52,397 nt of DNA, taken from 'Osedax' symbiont bacterium Rs2_46_30_T18 (GTDB taxonomy: Bacteria > Pseudomonadota > Gammaproteobacteria > Pseudomonadales > Balneatricaceae). Positions 44,990 to 52,397 of this stretch are shown here, piece by piece (positions within the stretch are counted from its first letter, which is position 1; every line of letters starts with the position of its first letter). Where the stretch lies: NCBI GenBank assembly GCA_002163025.1, contig MABF01000094.1:1-52397 (forward strand), read 5' to 3'. Made by a program: the position numbers and the translations under genes. The notes beneath the pieces were generated by a model, which worked only from the letters and a program-made list of their open reading frames with translations, made no database searches and had not been told where the DNA came from.

Positions 44990-46021
44990 GTGACAAAAAC
45001 AATATTCATGATCAGTATAGCGTTGCTATTATCTACTTACAGCAATGCTGAAAAATTAGTTGTTTCGCTGGGTACTGGTGGTATCACTGGTGTCTACTAT
45101 CCCACGGGAGGCAGCATCTGTCGAATAGTGAATAAGCCTGGGGCTGTACATGGTATACGCTGCGCACTAGAAGCCACCGATGGCTCAGTGTCGAACATCA
45201 ATAGGGTACAAGAAGGGGTTTTGGATGTTGGTATCGCTCAATCTAACTGGGTTTATCACAGCTATAACACCAGCGGCAGTGTTACCAATATAAAGCAGCA
45301 AAATAGCCCCGAGAATAAGGCTAAACTAGGAGACTATTCTTTAACTCCGGCAATTGAGACGTTGAGCTCTGATTCAAAGTTACGTACTTTATTAATACTT
45401 TATCCTGAATATTTTACCTTGATAGTGCCACGAGATTCATCTATTCGTAGCTTTGATGATATCAAGGGTAAGCGCATCAGTATGGGTACGGCTGGCTCGA
45501 GCTTGCGCGCTACTATGGATGATTTACTGTTAAAGAAAGGCTGGACGCTGTCAGATTTTAGTCTGGTATTAAATTTAGATGCCTCCGAGCAAGCCAGCGC
45601 TATGTGTCAGGGGCGCATCGATGTGATGATATATACAGTCGGGCATCCCTCGGCCGCCGCCAGAGAGGCGACCGAAGATTGTGACAGTCGCCTGGTTGAG
45701 GTGCAAGGTCCGGAAATTGAACAGCTGTTGGCACAAAATTCTTACTATCGTTGGGCCAAAATACCTGGAGCTATTTATCGGGGCAATATAAAATCTATCT
45801 CTACTTTCGGGGTCAATGCAACTCTGTTTACCAGCACAGCACTGTCCGAGGAAACCGCTTACTCTCTGGTTAAATCCCTGCTAGAAAATTTGGCCCAGTT
45901 TCGAACTATGCACCCGGCTTTTACTCGATTAGATCCTGAGTTAATGGTCAAAGGGCCCTTTGCAGCTCCTCTGCATAAAGGTGCTATTCGCTATTTTAAA
46001 GAAATAGGGTTGCTCCCATAG
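44990..46021 (+). CDS. TAXI-family TRAP substrate-binding protein (orphan copy 2)
   Basis: A 343-residue paralogue of copy 1. Signal peptide to about residue 20 (STYSNA), then LGTGGITGVYYPTGGSICR. It differs from copy 1 mainly by an insertion of about 26 residues after HSYNTSGSV (about residues 92-120), on the loop before the LRTLLILYPEYFTLIVP strand; the permease-linked homologue also lacks it. GTG 44990 is the start. It ends 17 bp before the convergent histidine kinase gene. No permease is adjacent, so it may feed the transporter at 49209 or serve as a sensor subunit. Confidence 0.9.
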   Translation: MTKTIFMISIALLLSTYSNAEKLVVSLGTGGITGVYYPTGGSICRIVNKPGAVHGIRCALEATDGSVSNINRVQEGVLDVGIAQSNWVYHSYNTSGSVTNIKQQNSPENKAKLGDYSLTPAIETLSSDSKLRTLLILYPEYFTLIVPRDSSIRSFDDIKGKRISMGTAGSSLRATMDDLLLKKGWTLSDFSLVLNLDASEQASAMCQGRIDVMIYTVGHPSAAAREATEDCDSRLVEVQGPEIEQLLAQNSYYRWAKIPGAIYRGNIKSISTFGVNATLFTSTALSEETAYSLVKSLLENLAQFRTMHPAFTRLDPELMVKGPFAAPLHKGAIRYFKEIGLLP

Positions 46022-46038
46022 TGCCGACTTATCAGCCC

Positions 46039-47586
46039 CTAGTTATCCTTGTAGACTAAACAAATTCGAAAATGAGCGCCGCTTTCAGACGCTAGGCAGT
46101 TGATTGTACCGTCCAGCAACTGATTAATGATGTTGTAACAAATATGCATGCCTAGGCCACTACACCCCTGACTGCGTTTGCTGGTGGCGAAGGGCTCAAA
46201 TACCTTCTCTGCCCAACTCGGGCTCAAGCCTATCCCATCATCTGTGTAGTCTATGATTAGCTGCTGTGCACGGGTTCTGACCTTAATCTGTATGACAATC
46301 TTGTGGTTCGGGTTCAAGGTACCATGTATCAGAGAATTCAGGATTAAGTTGTTGAAAATTTGATAAAAGCTACCTGGGTAACTGTTCAGGGATAAGTCTG
46401 GCGGACAATCAATATTGATCTGCGTGCTGCTATTACGTAATCTGGGTTGCATTGAAATTAAGATTTCTTGCAGGTAATCAGCCATATTGAAATGGCGTCG
46501 TTGTTCGCTGGCCTGATCGACAGAGACTTGTTTGAAGGCTGTGATTAAAGTGGCAGCTCTCTCCAGATTTTTACTGATCATCTGGCTACTCTCCAGGGCA
46601 ATATCAGCAAGTTCGCCACTGAATTGTGCAGATTGTTGTTCTAAATATGAGGCGGCAGTGTAGCCAATGCCGATAGGCGTGCTAATTTCATGAGCAACCC
46701 CGGCGACCAAGCTACCCAGTGCAGCCATTTTTTTAGCTTCAACCAGTTGTGATTGTGTGCGCTGTAGCTGTGCCAAACTTTGCTGCAGTTCGCTGTTGGC
46801 CTGCTGTAGTTGTTCTGTGCGCTGGGTAACTCTTATTTCCAGTTCTGTATTTAATTGAGCCAGCTGTCTCTCTGCCGCCGTGCGCCTGCTGATATCACTG
46901 AGCATGCTCTCGCGCATCGTATTGAAAGAATCCACAACTTCGCCGAGTTCATCGCTATGTTGTTGCAGTGGACGGTTTAACAGCAGTGGGGCCGCTAATT
47001 TGTCTAAGTGCAGGCTTCTGGCATAATTGGCCATTACCGCCAGATGTTGGGTGACTAAGTGATAGATGATAGACAAGATGAAGATCGAGACCAGGAAAGT
47101 TTTAACACCCTGTGAAAGTAAGATCAGCAACGCTTTATCCCACAGTCTCTGGTACAAATTATCCAGACTAATGACGATGCGCAATTTGCCCAGAGGATAA
47201 ACTTTACCATTTTCAAGGTGGGTTAGCTGGTATTCCTTGAGCAATGAGGCGCTATCCGCTGCGATACCGCTACTGTAGTGTTCATTAAAAGGGGTGTCTA
47301 AGGTGATGTGTTGCACATCACTTATCTGCTTAAGCCCGTCCAGTTGCAGCTGGATTTGCGCCGGGCTAATTTCCCATAAGCTGTTTTCGATGCTCGCCAG
47401 TGAAGTCGATTCTATTTGTTGAATCCGCTGCTCAATGGCGCTGCGTTCATAACGGTAGTCGAAATATAACTGACCGCTCGTGGCCAGTACTGTAATGACT
47501 GAGCTACAGAGGATGATTGCAGCTAAAAGCTTAATGGCAAGAGGATTGTGCTTTCTGTAATTAGCTAAGCGTTTGCTGGCTGACAT
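46039..47586 (-). CDS. Membrane sensor histidine kinase (HAMP, intact catalytic domain)
   Basis: A 515-residue kinase. The first helix (about 18-38) is followed by a periplasmic sensor of about 120 residues with SIENSLWEISPAQIQLQLDG, typical of CHASE9-like modules. Next are a second helix (about 155-178), a HAMP domain (ending in DELGEVVDSFNTMRESM), a coiled coil, and the H-box GVAHEISTPIGIG with His299. The ATP domain is complete: N-box IFNNLILNSLIHG, G1 DYTDDGIGLS, F-box FEPFATS and G2 GLGMHI. No response regulator gene is adjacent. It is convergent with two TAXI genes and divergent from the transporter-linked TAXI gene, suggesting a role in sensing the same ligand. Confidence 0.92.
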   Translation of the reverse strand: MSASKRLANYRKHNPLAIKLLAAIILCSSVITVLATSGQLYFDYRYERSAIEQRIQQIESTSLASIENSLWEISPAQIQLQLDGLKQISDVQHITLDTPFNEHYSSGIAADSASLLKEYQLTHLENGKVYPLGKLRIVISLDNLYQRLWDKALLILLSQGVKTFLVSIFILSIIYHLVTQHLAVMANYARSLHLDKLAAPLLLNRPLQQHSDELGEVVDSFNTMRESMLSDISRRTAAERQLAQLNTELEIRVTQRTEQLQQANSELQQSLAQLQRTQSQLVEAKKMAALGSLVAGVAHEISTPIGIGYTAASYLEQQSAQFSGELADIALESSQMISKNLERAATLITAFKQVSVDQASEQRRHFNMADYLQEILISMQPRLRNSSTQINIDCPPDLSLNSYPGSFYQIFNNLILNSLIHGTLNPNHKIVIQIKVRTRAQQLIIDYTDDGIGLSPSWAEKVFEPFATSKRSQGCSGLGMHICYNIINQLLDGTINCLASESGAHFRICLVYKDN

Positions 47587-47782
47587 GAAAAAACCTTGGG
47601 AAATTACTTTCTGTATGGGTATTAGCAGAGCTGTTACTGGATCTGAACCCTGCTGTTATACCAATTATAACCAGAATATTCAGCCCTATCTGTTAATTAG
47701 ATACTAAGTGAGTGCTAACAGTTAGCTGATTTGAATTAACTTCAAGGTAGAAAATTGCATTGTGGCACGTAAGGAGGCTTTA

Positions 47783-47887
47783 TTGGCACAGCAGATAGTT
47801 CGTGATTATATTTGTGCATGTATTCTTGTTCCGCGATTAGGTCATACTAATCAAATCTTAATAAGTTTTGAGTCTGCCTGTGCTTAA
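47783..47887 (+). CDS. Possible leader peptide (34 codons) upstream of the TAXI transporter genes
   Basis: A TTG codon five bases after a near-perfect Shine-Dalgarno (AAGGAGG) opens a 34-codon frame beginning MAQQIVRDYICAC and ending ESACA. Three Cys codons (11, 13, 33) and many branched-chain residues are present. Codons 31-33 form the left arm of the terminator at 47873-47908, and the TAA stop lies in its loop. A ribosome reaching the stop would block the hairpin, which is the classical arrangement for attenuation control. It could equally be a chance frame in a small RNA. Confidence 0.4.
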   Translation: MAQQIVRDYICACILVPRLGHTNQILISFESACA

Positions 47888-47908
47888 TACACACAGGCAG
47901 ATTTTTTT
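47873..47908 (+). terminator. Intrinsic terminator in the 5' region of the TAXI transporter genes
   Basis: TCTGCCTGTG (47873-47882), nine-base loop, CACAGGCAGA (47892-47901) and seven T residues to 47908. The 10-bp GC-rich stem is strong. No established gene ends here; the nearest upstream gene runs the other way, so this terminator must end a leader transcript or small RNA. Confidence 0.88.
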
Positions 47909-48050
47909 AAGATTCTCATGTATCGATTTGCCAGGTCACCTAGCAATCAGTAATTCCCATTTTGTTTGCTCGATTAAAGGGATGTTAAGTCGAATAGGCA
48001 TCAATCTCACACTGGCTTCACAATGTCAGATAACAATAACAAGGGTTCTT

Positions 48051-49055
48051 ATGTCTCTTAATAGAAAATCTATGAAAAATAAACTAGCTACCGCTTTGTT
48101 TTCTTCAAGCGTTGCGCTGGCAGCCTCTTTCAGCGGCACAGTAGCTGCAGCTGATAATAATTTTGTTACTATTGGTACCGGTGGGCAAACAGGTGTTTAC
48201 TATGTTGTTGGTCAATCTATCTGTCGCCTAGTTAACCGTGGTACAAAAGATCACAATATCAAATGTACAGCACCTTCTACAGGTGGATCTGTAACTAATA
48301 TCAATGCTATCCGCAAGGGTGAGCAAGATATGGGTGTCGCTCAATCTGATTGGCAGTTCCATGCTACTAAAGGTACTAAACACGAGACCTTTAAAACACA
48401 GGGCGCATTCTCTGATCTGCGTGCAGTATTCTCTGTGCACGGCGAGCCGTTCACTGTTGTAGCCCGTGCTGACAGCAATGTTGCACACTACAATGAAATG
48501 GTGGGTAAGCGTGTTAACTTAAACAACCCAGGTTCTGGTACTCGCGGTACTATTGAAGTACTAATGGGTGAAAAAGGTTGGACTAAAGATAGCTTCAAGC
48601 TAGCGGCTGAATTAAAGGCAGCTGAGCAAGCTCAAGCGCTTTGTGATAACAAAATTGATGTAATGATTTATACAGTAGGTCATCCATCTGGCGCGATCAA
48701 AGAAGCCTCTGCCTCTTGTAATGCCAAGATCGTTCCTGTTACAGGGCCGGTTATCGACAAGCTGATTGCTGAAAACCCATTCTATTCAGAAGCGACTATC
48801 CCCGGTGGAATGTATGCCGGTACTGATGAAGATGTGAAAACTTTCGGTGTACGTGCAACTTTCGTAAGTTCTGCAACAGTACCTGCCGATACTATCTACC
48901 AGGTAGTAAAAGCTGTATTTGATAACTTCGACAGATTTAAGCGTTTACACCCAGCATTCGCTAACCTTACACCTCAAGACATGATGGTTAAAGGTTTGTC
49001 TGCTCCACTGCACGAAGGCGCAGTACGCTACTACAAAGAAAAAGGTTGGATGTAA
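48051..49055 (+). CDS. TAXI-family TRAP substrate-binding protein (permease-linked)
   Basis: A 334-residue periplasmic binding protein. The signal peptide ends at TVAAA (about residue 35), directly followed by NNFVTIGTGGQTGVYYVVGQ. Other TAXI landmarks are GGSVTNINAIRKGEQDMGVAQ, NEMVGKRVNLNNPGSGTRG, IDVMIYTVGHPSGAIKEA and SAPLHEGAVRYYKEKGWM. ATG 48051 has AAGGG five bases upstream; earlier in-frame ATGs (47868) would run through the leader. Codon use is strongly biased, suggesting abundant expression. A terminator at 49085 and 153 bp separate it from the permease. Ligands known for this family include glutamate and 2-oxoglutarate; the ligand here is unknown. Confidence 0.94.
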   Translation: MSLNRKSMKNKLATALFSSSVALAASFSGTVAAADNNFVTIGTGGQTGVYYVVGQSICRLVNRGTKDHNIKCTAPSTGGSVTNINAIRKGEQDMGVAQSDWQFHATKGTKHETFKTQGAFSDLRAVFSVHGEPFTVVARADSNVAHYNEMVGKRVNLNNPGSGTRGTIEVLMGEKGWTKDSFKLAAELKAAEQAQALCDNKIDVMIYTVGHPSGAIKEASASCNAKIVPVTGPVIDKLIAENPFYSEATIPGGMYAGTDEDVKTFGVRATFVSSATVPADTIYQVVKAVFDNFDRFKRLHPAFANLTPQDMMVKGLSAPLHEGAVRYYKEKGWM

Positions 49056-49084
49056 TTTAACACCCACCTAGTTTTTACATTGTA

Positions 49085-49107
49085 AGAGAGGCCTGTCCTC
49101 TCTTTTT
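49085..49107 (+). terminator. Intrinsic terminator between TAXI binding protein and permease
   Basis: AGAGAGG (49085-49091), CCTGT loop, CCTCTCT (49097-49103) and a T-run to 49107. It likely allows partial read-through so that binding protein exceeds permease. Confidence 0.85.
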
Positions 49108-49208
49108 ACTTTTTTAGCGCTAAATAAATCTACAGAAGATTATCTTTAACTGAAGAGCAAATATCTAGCGTCTAGAAATATTGAATAATTATCATAAGAG
49201 GTTTAGTT

Positions 49209-51845
49209 ATGACAATGGATTCAACTTCCGCGCAAAAATCTTCCGCCACGCTCAGTGATAAAGAACTACAGGACATGGTTGCCGCAGCTGATACCGGGGC
49301 ACGTATTCCCGCCGGTGTCCAAGGTCGGGTACTATTAGCTACTGCCTTGCTCTGGTCCCTGTTTCAACTGTGGATCGCATCTCCACTACCTTTTATGGAC
49401 TGGCCAGTTATTGGCAGTTTTGGTATTTTCAATAATACCGAGGCCCGTGCCATACACTTAGCCTTTGCGGTGTTTTTAGCATTTACTGCCTACCCGGCGT
49501 TCGCTCAATCGTCGCGCCATACTATCCCGAAAACGGATATGTTGCTGTCTCTGCTTGCTGCTTTTTGCTGTGGGTATTTATTCTTCTTCTATGAGCAGTT
49601 GACATCGCGTACCGGATTTCCCAATGATTTGGATTACTTCGCCTCGCTGGCGGGTATCTTGTTTTTGTTGGAGGCAACCAGACGTACACTGGGTCCACCG
49701 TTAATGATAGTGGCCATTGTCTTTCTGGCATACTCTTTGTTGGGGCAGTATATGCCAAGCATTATTGCCCATAAGGGAGTGTCTGTGGTCGAGTTGATAA
49801 ATCATCAATGGTTATCCACAGAAGGGGTATTTGGCATCGCCTTAGGTGTCTCCAGCGGCTTTGTATTTCTATTTGTATTATTTGGGGCTCTGTTAGATAA
49901 AGCCGGTGCCGGCAACTACTTTATTCAAGTTGCCTTCTCGCTCTTGGGGCATATGCAAGGCGGACCTGCCAAGGCTGCAGTGGTCTCCTCCGGTTTGACC
50001 GGATTGATATCTGGCTCATCGATTGCCAACGTGGTCACTACGGGTACTTTTACTATCCCGATGATGAAGCGAGTCGGCTTTAGCTCGGAAAAAGCCGGTG
50101 CAGTTGAAGTAGCTTCATCCGTGAATGGTCAAATAATGCCGCCAGTGATGGGTGCTGCCGCTTTCCTGATGGTTGAATATGTCGGTATCTCCTACTTTGA
50201 AGTGATTACCCACGCCTTTTTACCGGCATTGATTTCCTATATTGCATTGATCTACATAGTGCATCTGGAAGCAGTTAAACTAGAAATGAAAGGCTTGCCA
50301 CGTCGCGCAGCGGTGAAACCTTGGATGGCGAGAATTCTCGGTATTTTAACCGGTTTTCTGGCAGCGGCTGCTCTTTCTATGCTGGTCTATTACAGCATTA
50401 GTTGGGTAAAACCCACCTTTGGTGCCTATGCAAGCTTAGTGATCACTTTTCTGCTGGCCGTCGTTTATCTGCTGTTGATACGCACTGCTGCAAAAGTACC
50501 TGATTTGCAATTGGATGATCCCAACGCGCCTATGCTACAGCTACCAGAAGTAGGCCCAACAGTGCGATCGGGGCTGCACTATTTACTACCAGTAGTAGTG
50601 TTGGTTTGGTGTCTGATGATTGAGCGACTTTCACCGGGGCTGTCCGCTTTTTGGGCCACAGTGCTAATGTTGGTAATACTTGTTACCCAGCGTCCATTGA
50701 TCGCGTATTTTCGTGCTGAAACTGCATTAAAACAACGTGTAATTCAAGGTGCTAATGAGTTATTGGATGGTTTGATAATCGGTGCCAGAAACATGATTGG
50801 TATCGGCATTGCCACAGCGACCGCTGGTATTATCGTCGGCGCGGTGTCACAAACAGGGGTGGGGTCAGTGCTCGCTGACCTGGTCGAGCTGTTATCGGGA
50901 GGCCATTTGCTGCTGATGTTAGTGTTGACGGCAATATTAAGCTTGATTTTGGGTATGGGATTGCCGACCACAGCTAACTACATAGTAGTGTCTTCGCTGC
51001 TGGCGCCGGTAATAGTCTCACTAGGGCAGGATGCAGGACTAATTGTACCTTTGATAGCAGTGCACTTGTTTGTGTTCTACTTCGGCATTATGGCCGATGT
51101 CACTCCCCCGGTGGGACTGGCGTCTTTTGCTGCAGCGGCCATATCCGGTGGTGATCCTATTAAGACCGGATTCCAGGCCTTTGCTTACAGTTTGCGTACC
51201 GCAGCACTGCCGTTCCTATTTATCTTCAATACCGACTTGTTGTTAATCGATGTAGGTTGGGTCGAGGGGATTCAGATATTTGTGGTGGCGACCTTTGCCA
51301 TGTTGATATTTGCAGCTGCTACTCAAGGTCAGTTCGTCGCGCGCAGCAAAAAGTACGAAAGTGCCATTTTACTGCTGATCGCCTTCTCGCTGTTCCGACC
51401 GGGATTCTGGATGGACCGAATTGTTGATCCTTACATCAGTTTGCCATCTGCAACAGTCATGCAAAGTTTAGATAAGCTACAGCCAGTCGCGGGTACACAA
51501 CTGCGGATTTGGATTGACGGTGAGGATGAAGTAGGTAACCAACGCTCCTTTATGACGCTATTGGATCTACCGGCAGGTGACACCGCTCAGGCTCGGTTGT
51601 TGGCTGCAGGTATGGAGCTGTTACAGACAGATAATGGTCTGATGATTGATTTTGTTGAGTACGACAGTCCGGCTCTCGAAGCGGGCTTAGCGTTTGATCA
51701 AATTATCACTAGCGTCGACGTGCCGAGTAATCAACCCGCTAAACAGTGGATTTATGTTCCTACTCTGTTACTGCTAATCCTGGTGATTTTAGTACAACGT
51801 AGGCGTAAAAATGATCCTGAAATGGGCGCAGCTGTACCCGCGTAG
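49209..51845 (+). CDS. TAXI-TRAP fused permease (DctQ-DctM fusion) with C-terminal DUF3394 domain
   Basis: An 878-residue inner-membrane permease. A DctQ-like four-helix part (about 45-190) is fused to a DctM-like part (about 190-710). DctM landmarks are SGLTGLISGSSIANVVTTGT, NGQIMPPVMGAAAFLMVEY, GIGIATATAGIIVG and GMGLPTTANYIVVSSLLAP. The last 130 residues, with WIDGEDEVGNQRSF and a final helix (WIYVPTLLLLILVILV), match a DUF3394-like domain. AAGAGG precedes ATG 49209 by seven bases. It functions with the upstream TAXI protein, probably sodium- or proton-driven. The UspA gene follows after 87 bp. Confidence 0.95.
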   Translation: MTMDSTSAQKSSATLSDKELQDMVAAADTGARIPAGVQGRVLLATALLWSLFQLWIASPLPFMDWPVIGSFGIFNNTEARAIHLAFAVFLAFTAYPAFAQSSRHTIPKTDMLLSLLAAFCCGYLFFFYEQLTSRTGFPNDLDYFASLAGILFLLEATRRTLGPPLMIVAIVFLAYSLLGQYMPSIIAHKGVSVVELINHQWLSTEGVFGIALGVSSGFVFLFVLFGALLDKAGAGNYFIQVAFSLLGHMQGGPAKAAVVSSGLTGLISGSSIANVVTTGTFTIPMMKRVGFSSEKAGAVEVASSVNGQIMPPVMGAAAFLMVEYVGISYFEVITHAFLPALISYIALIYIVHLEAVKLEMKGLPRRAAVKPWMARILGILTGFLAAAALSMLVYYSISWVKPTFGAYASLVITFLLAVVYLLLIRTAAKVPDLQLDDPNAPMLQLPEVGPTVRSGLHYLLPVVVLVWCLMIERLSPGLSAFWATVLMLVILVTQRPLIAYFRAETALKQRVIQGANELLDGLIIGARNMIGIGIATATAGIIVGAVSQTGVGSVLADLVELLSGGHLLLMLVLTAILSLILGMGLPTTANYIVVSSLLAPVIVSLGQDAGLIVPLIAVHLFVFYFGIMADVTPPVGLASFAAAAISGGDPIKTGFQAFAYSLRTAALPFLFIFNTDLLLIDVGWVEGIQIFVVATFAMLIFAAATQGQFVARSKKYESAILLLIAFSLFRPGFWMDRIVDPYISLPSATVMQSLDKLQPVAGTQLRIWIDGEDEVGNQRSFMTLLDLPAGDTAQARLLAAGMELLQTDNGLMIDFVEYDSPALEAGLAFDQIITSVDVPSNQPAKQWIYVPTLLLLILVILVQRRRKNDPEMGAAVPA

Positions 51846-51932
51846 CGAACTGACAGCCCGGGACTTGAATGATTTAGTGCCTGGGCTGCTTTGTTAGTAA
51901 CTCGGTATATGGCTGAGCATCTGGAGAGAGTT

Positions 51933-52364
51933 ATGTTTGGGAAAATATTAGTACCTGTTGACCTGCAAGACATTGAGTTTTCAATGAACGCGCTAAAGTT
52001 AGCGCTCCGCGAAGTCAGTGAAAGCGGGGGCGAACTGCATTTAATTACGGTATTACCAGGATTTGGTAACTCTTATGTCTCCTCTTTTTTAGGCGAGAGC
52101 GAACATAAGGCAGTAGTGAAATCTGTTGCTCAAGGCTTGTCTGACTACGCCGTTAAACATGTGGGCGAAGAGGTTAAACCTGTATTGAAAGTGATTGAAG
52201 GTTCAGCGCCTGAAGAAATCAACCGCTATGTTACCAGGGCGGGTATCGACTTGGTGATTATGCGCGCTCATCAGCGCAGCAAGTTAAACGAGTTTCTACT
52301 CGGCTCAGTATCGGCCCGCGTGGTTGAAAGAGCCTGCTGCTCAGTGATGGTGCTAAAAAACTAG
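51933..52364 (+). CDS. Universal stress protein (UspA family)
   Basis: A 143-residue soluble UspA-fold protein starting MFGKILVPVDLQD; GGAG lies six bases before ATG 51933, while an earlier in-frame start at 51891 lacks a site. The domain ends LLGSVSARVVERACCSVMVL, the normal nucleotide-loop region, but the preceding GxxG of ATP-binding members reads RAHQ, so ATP binding is uncertain. It directly follows the TAXI-TRAP permease. In Halomonas the UspA protein TeaD is encoded with the TeaABC TRAP transporter and regulates it; a similar role is plausible here by analogy. Confidence 0.92.
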   Translation: MFGKILVPVDLQDIEFSMNALKLALREVSESGGELHLITVLPGFGNSYVSSFLGESEHKAVVKSVAQGLSDYAVKHVGEEVKPVLKVIEGSAPEEINRYVTRAGIDLVIMRAHQRSKLNEFLLGSVSARVVERACCSVMVLKN

Positions 52365-52397
52365 CACATATCCGTCGAAACTAAAAAGCCAGTCACT

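Larger units (their letters stand above)
47587..48050. other. Divergent regulatory region with leader ORF and terminator
   Basis: These 464 bp separate the kinase gene (minus) from the TAXI binding-protein gene (plus). They contain a strong Shine-Dalgarno AAGGAGG at 47771-47777, a 34-codon ORF (47783-47887) and an intrinsic terminator (47873-47908). The 143 bp beyond the terminator up to the TAXI gene contain its proximal leader and ribosome site AAGGG at 48041. Confidence 0.6.

Noticed and set aside
44733-45002. Minus-strand 89-codon gene between the TAXI paralogues
   Set aside because: It overlaps the start of the second TAXI gene, has no ribosome site, and has no recognisable protein character.
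1-52397. tRNA or rRNA genes, prophage, insertion sequences
   Set aside because: Reading by eye I saw no T-loop GTTCGAATC-type signature in a gap, no transposase or integrase, and no phage structural gene. A tRNA scan could not be run.

Overview
The window reads as chromosomal DNA of a marine-type gammaproteobacterium. The order argF, grxD, 2-Cys peroxiredoxin, rnt, motY, argG resembles the Pseudomonas chromosome, and class II DAHP synthase with YqcC and DUF3549, MetR, TmcA and DNA polymerase II are typical of the class. Several TRAP transporters suggest an aquatic heterotroph. A full set of mevalonate-pathway genes is the main departure from an ordinary gammaproteobacterium, most of which use only the MEP route; a few lineages carry such clusters. 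I cannot name the genus.

Layout: 1-2725 (minus) aromatic biosynthesis unit (class II DAHP synthase, YqcC, DUF3549 cut by the window edge). 2943-5019 (minus) metR-like regulator and argF. 5558-9816 (plus) grxD, peroxiredoxin, rnt, motY, argG. 10287-16389 a LapBCE-like type I secretion system with an embedded LuxR-type regulator and a small divergent gene, but no visible secreted substrate. 16635-25193 a tightly overlapping operon: HMG-CoA reductase, type 2 IPP isomerase, HMG-CoA synthase, mevalonate kinase, a second GHMP kinase, diphosphomevalonate decarboxylase, then polB. 25349-27060 a GST and a divergent LysR regulator. 27327-30462 (minus) a DctPQM TRAP transporter. 30797-35752 a TetR-RND efflux operon. 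36111-41544 a histidine kinase with eroded ATP-binding motifs, tmcA with DUF3820, and a GlrR-like regulator with an eroded receiver and no GAFTGA loop. 41995-43502 a lipoprotein of unknown function and a membrane J-like protein lacking HPD. 43731-52364 a TAXI-TRAP region: two orphan TAXI binding proteins, an intact-looking histidine kinase, a third TAXI binding protein with its fused permease, and a UspA protein.

How the parts work together: the mevalonate operon can take acetyl-CoA/acetoacetyl-CoA to IPP and DMAPP, lacking only a thiolase and an unambiguous phosphomevalonate kinase; the second GHMP kinase is the likely candidate. The TAXI region looks like a nutrient uptake module with possible binding-protein-assisted sensing and a UspA partner, reminiscent of TeaD with the TeaABC TRAP transporter of Halomonas. 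The least explained signals are possible transcription-attenuation arrangements: an intrinsic terminator between the T1SS and the HMG-CoA reductase start, and a strong terminator whose left arm lies inside a short ORF with a near-perfect Shine-Dalgarno, upstream of the TAXI binding protein.
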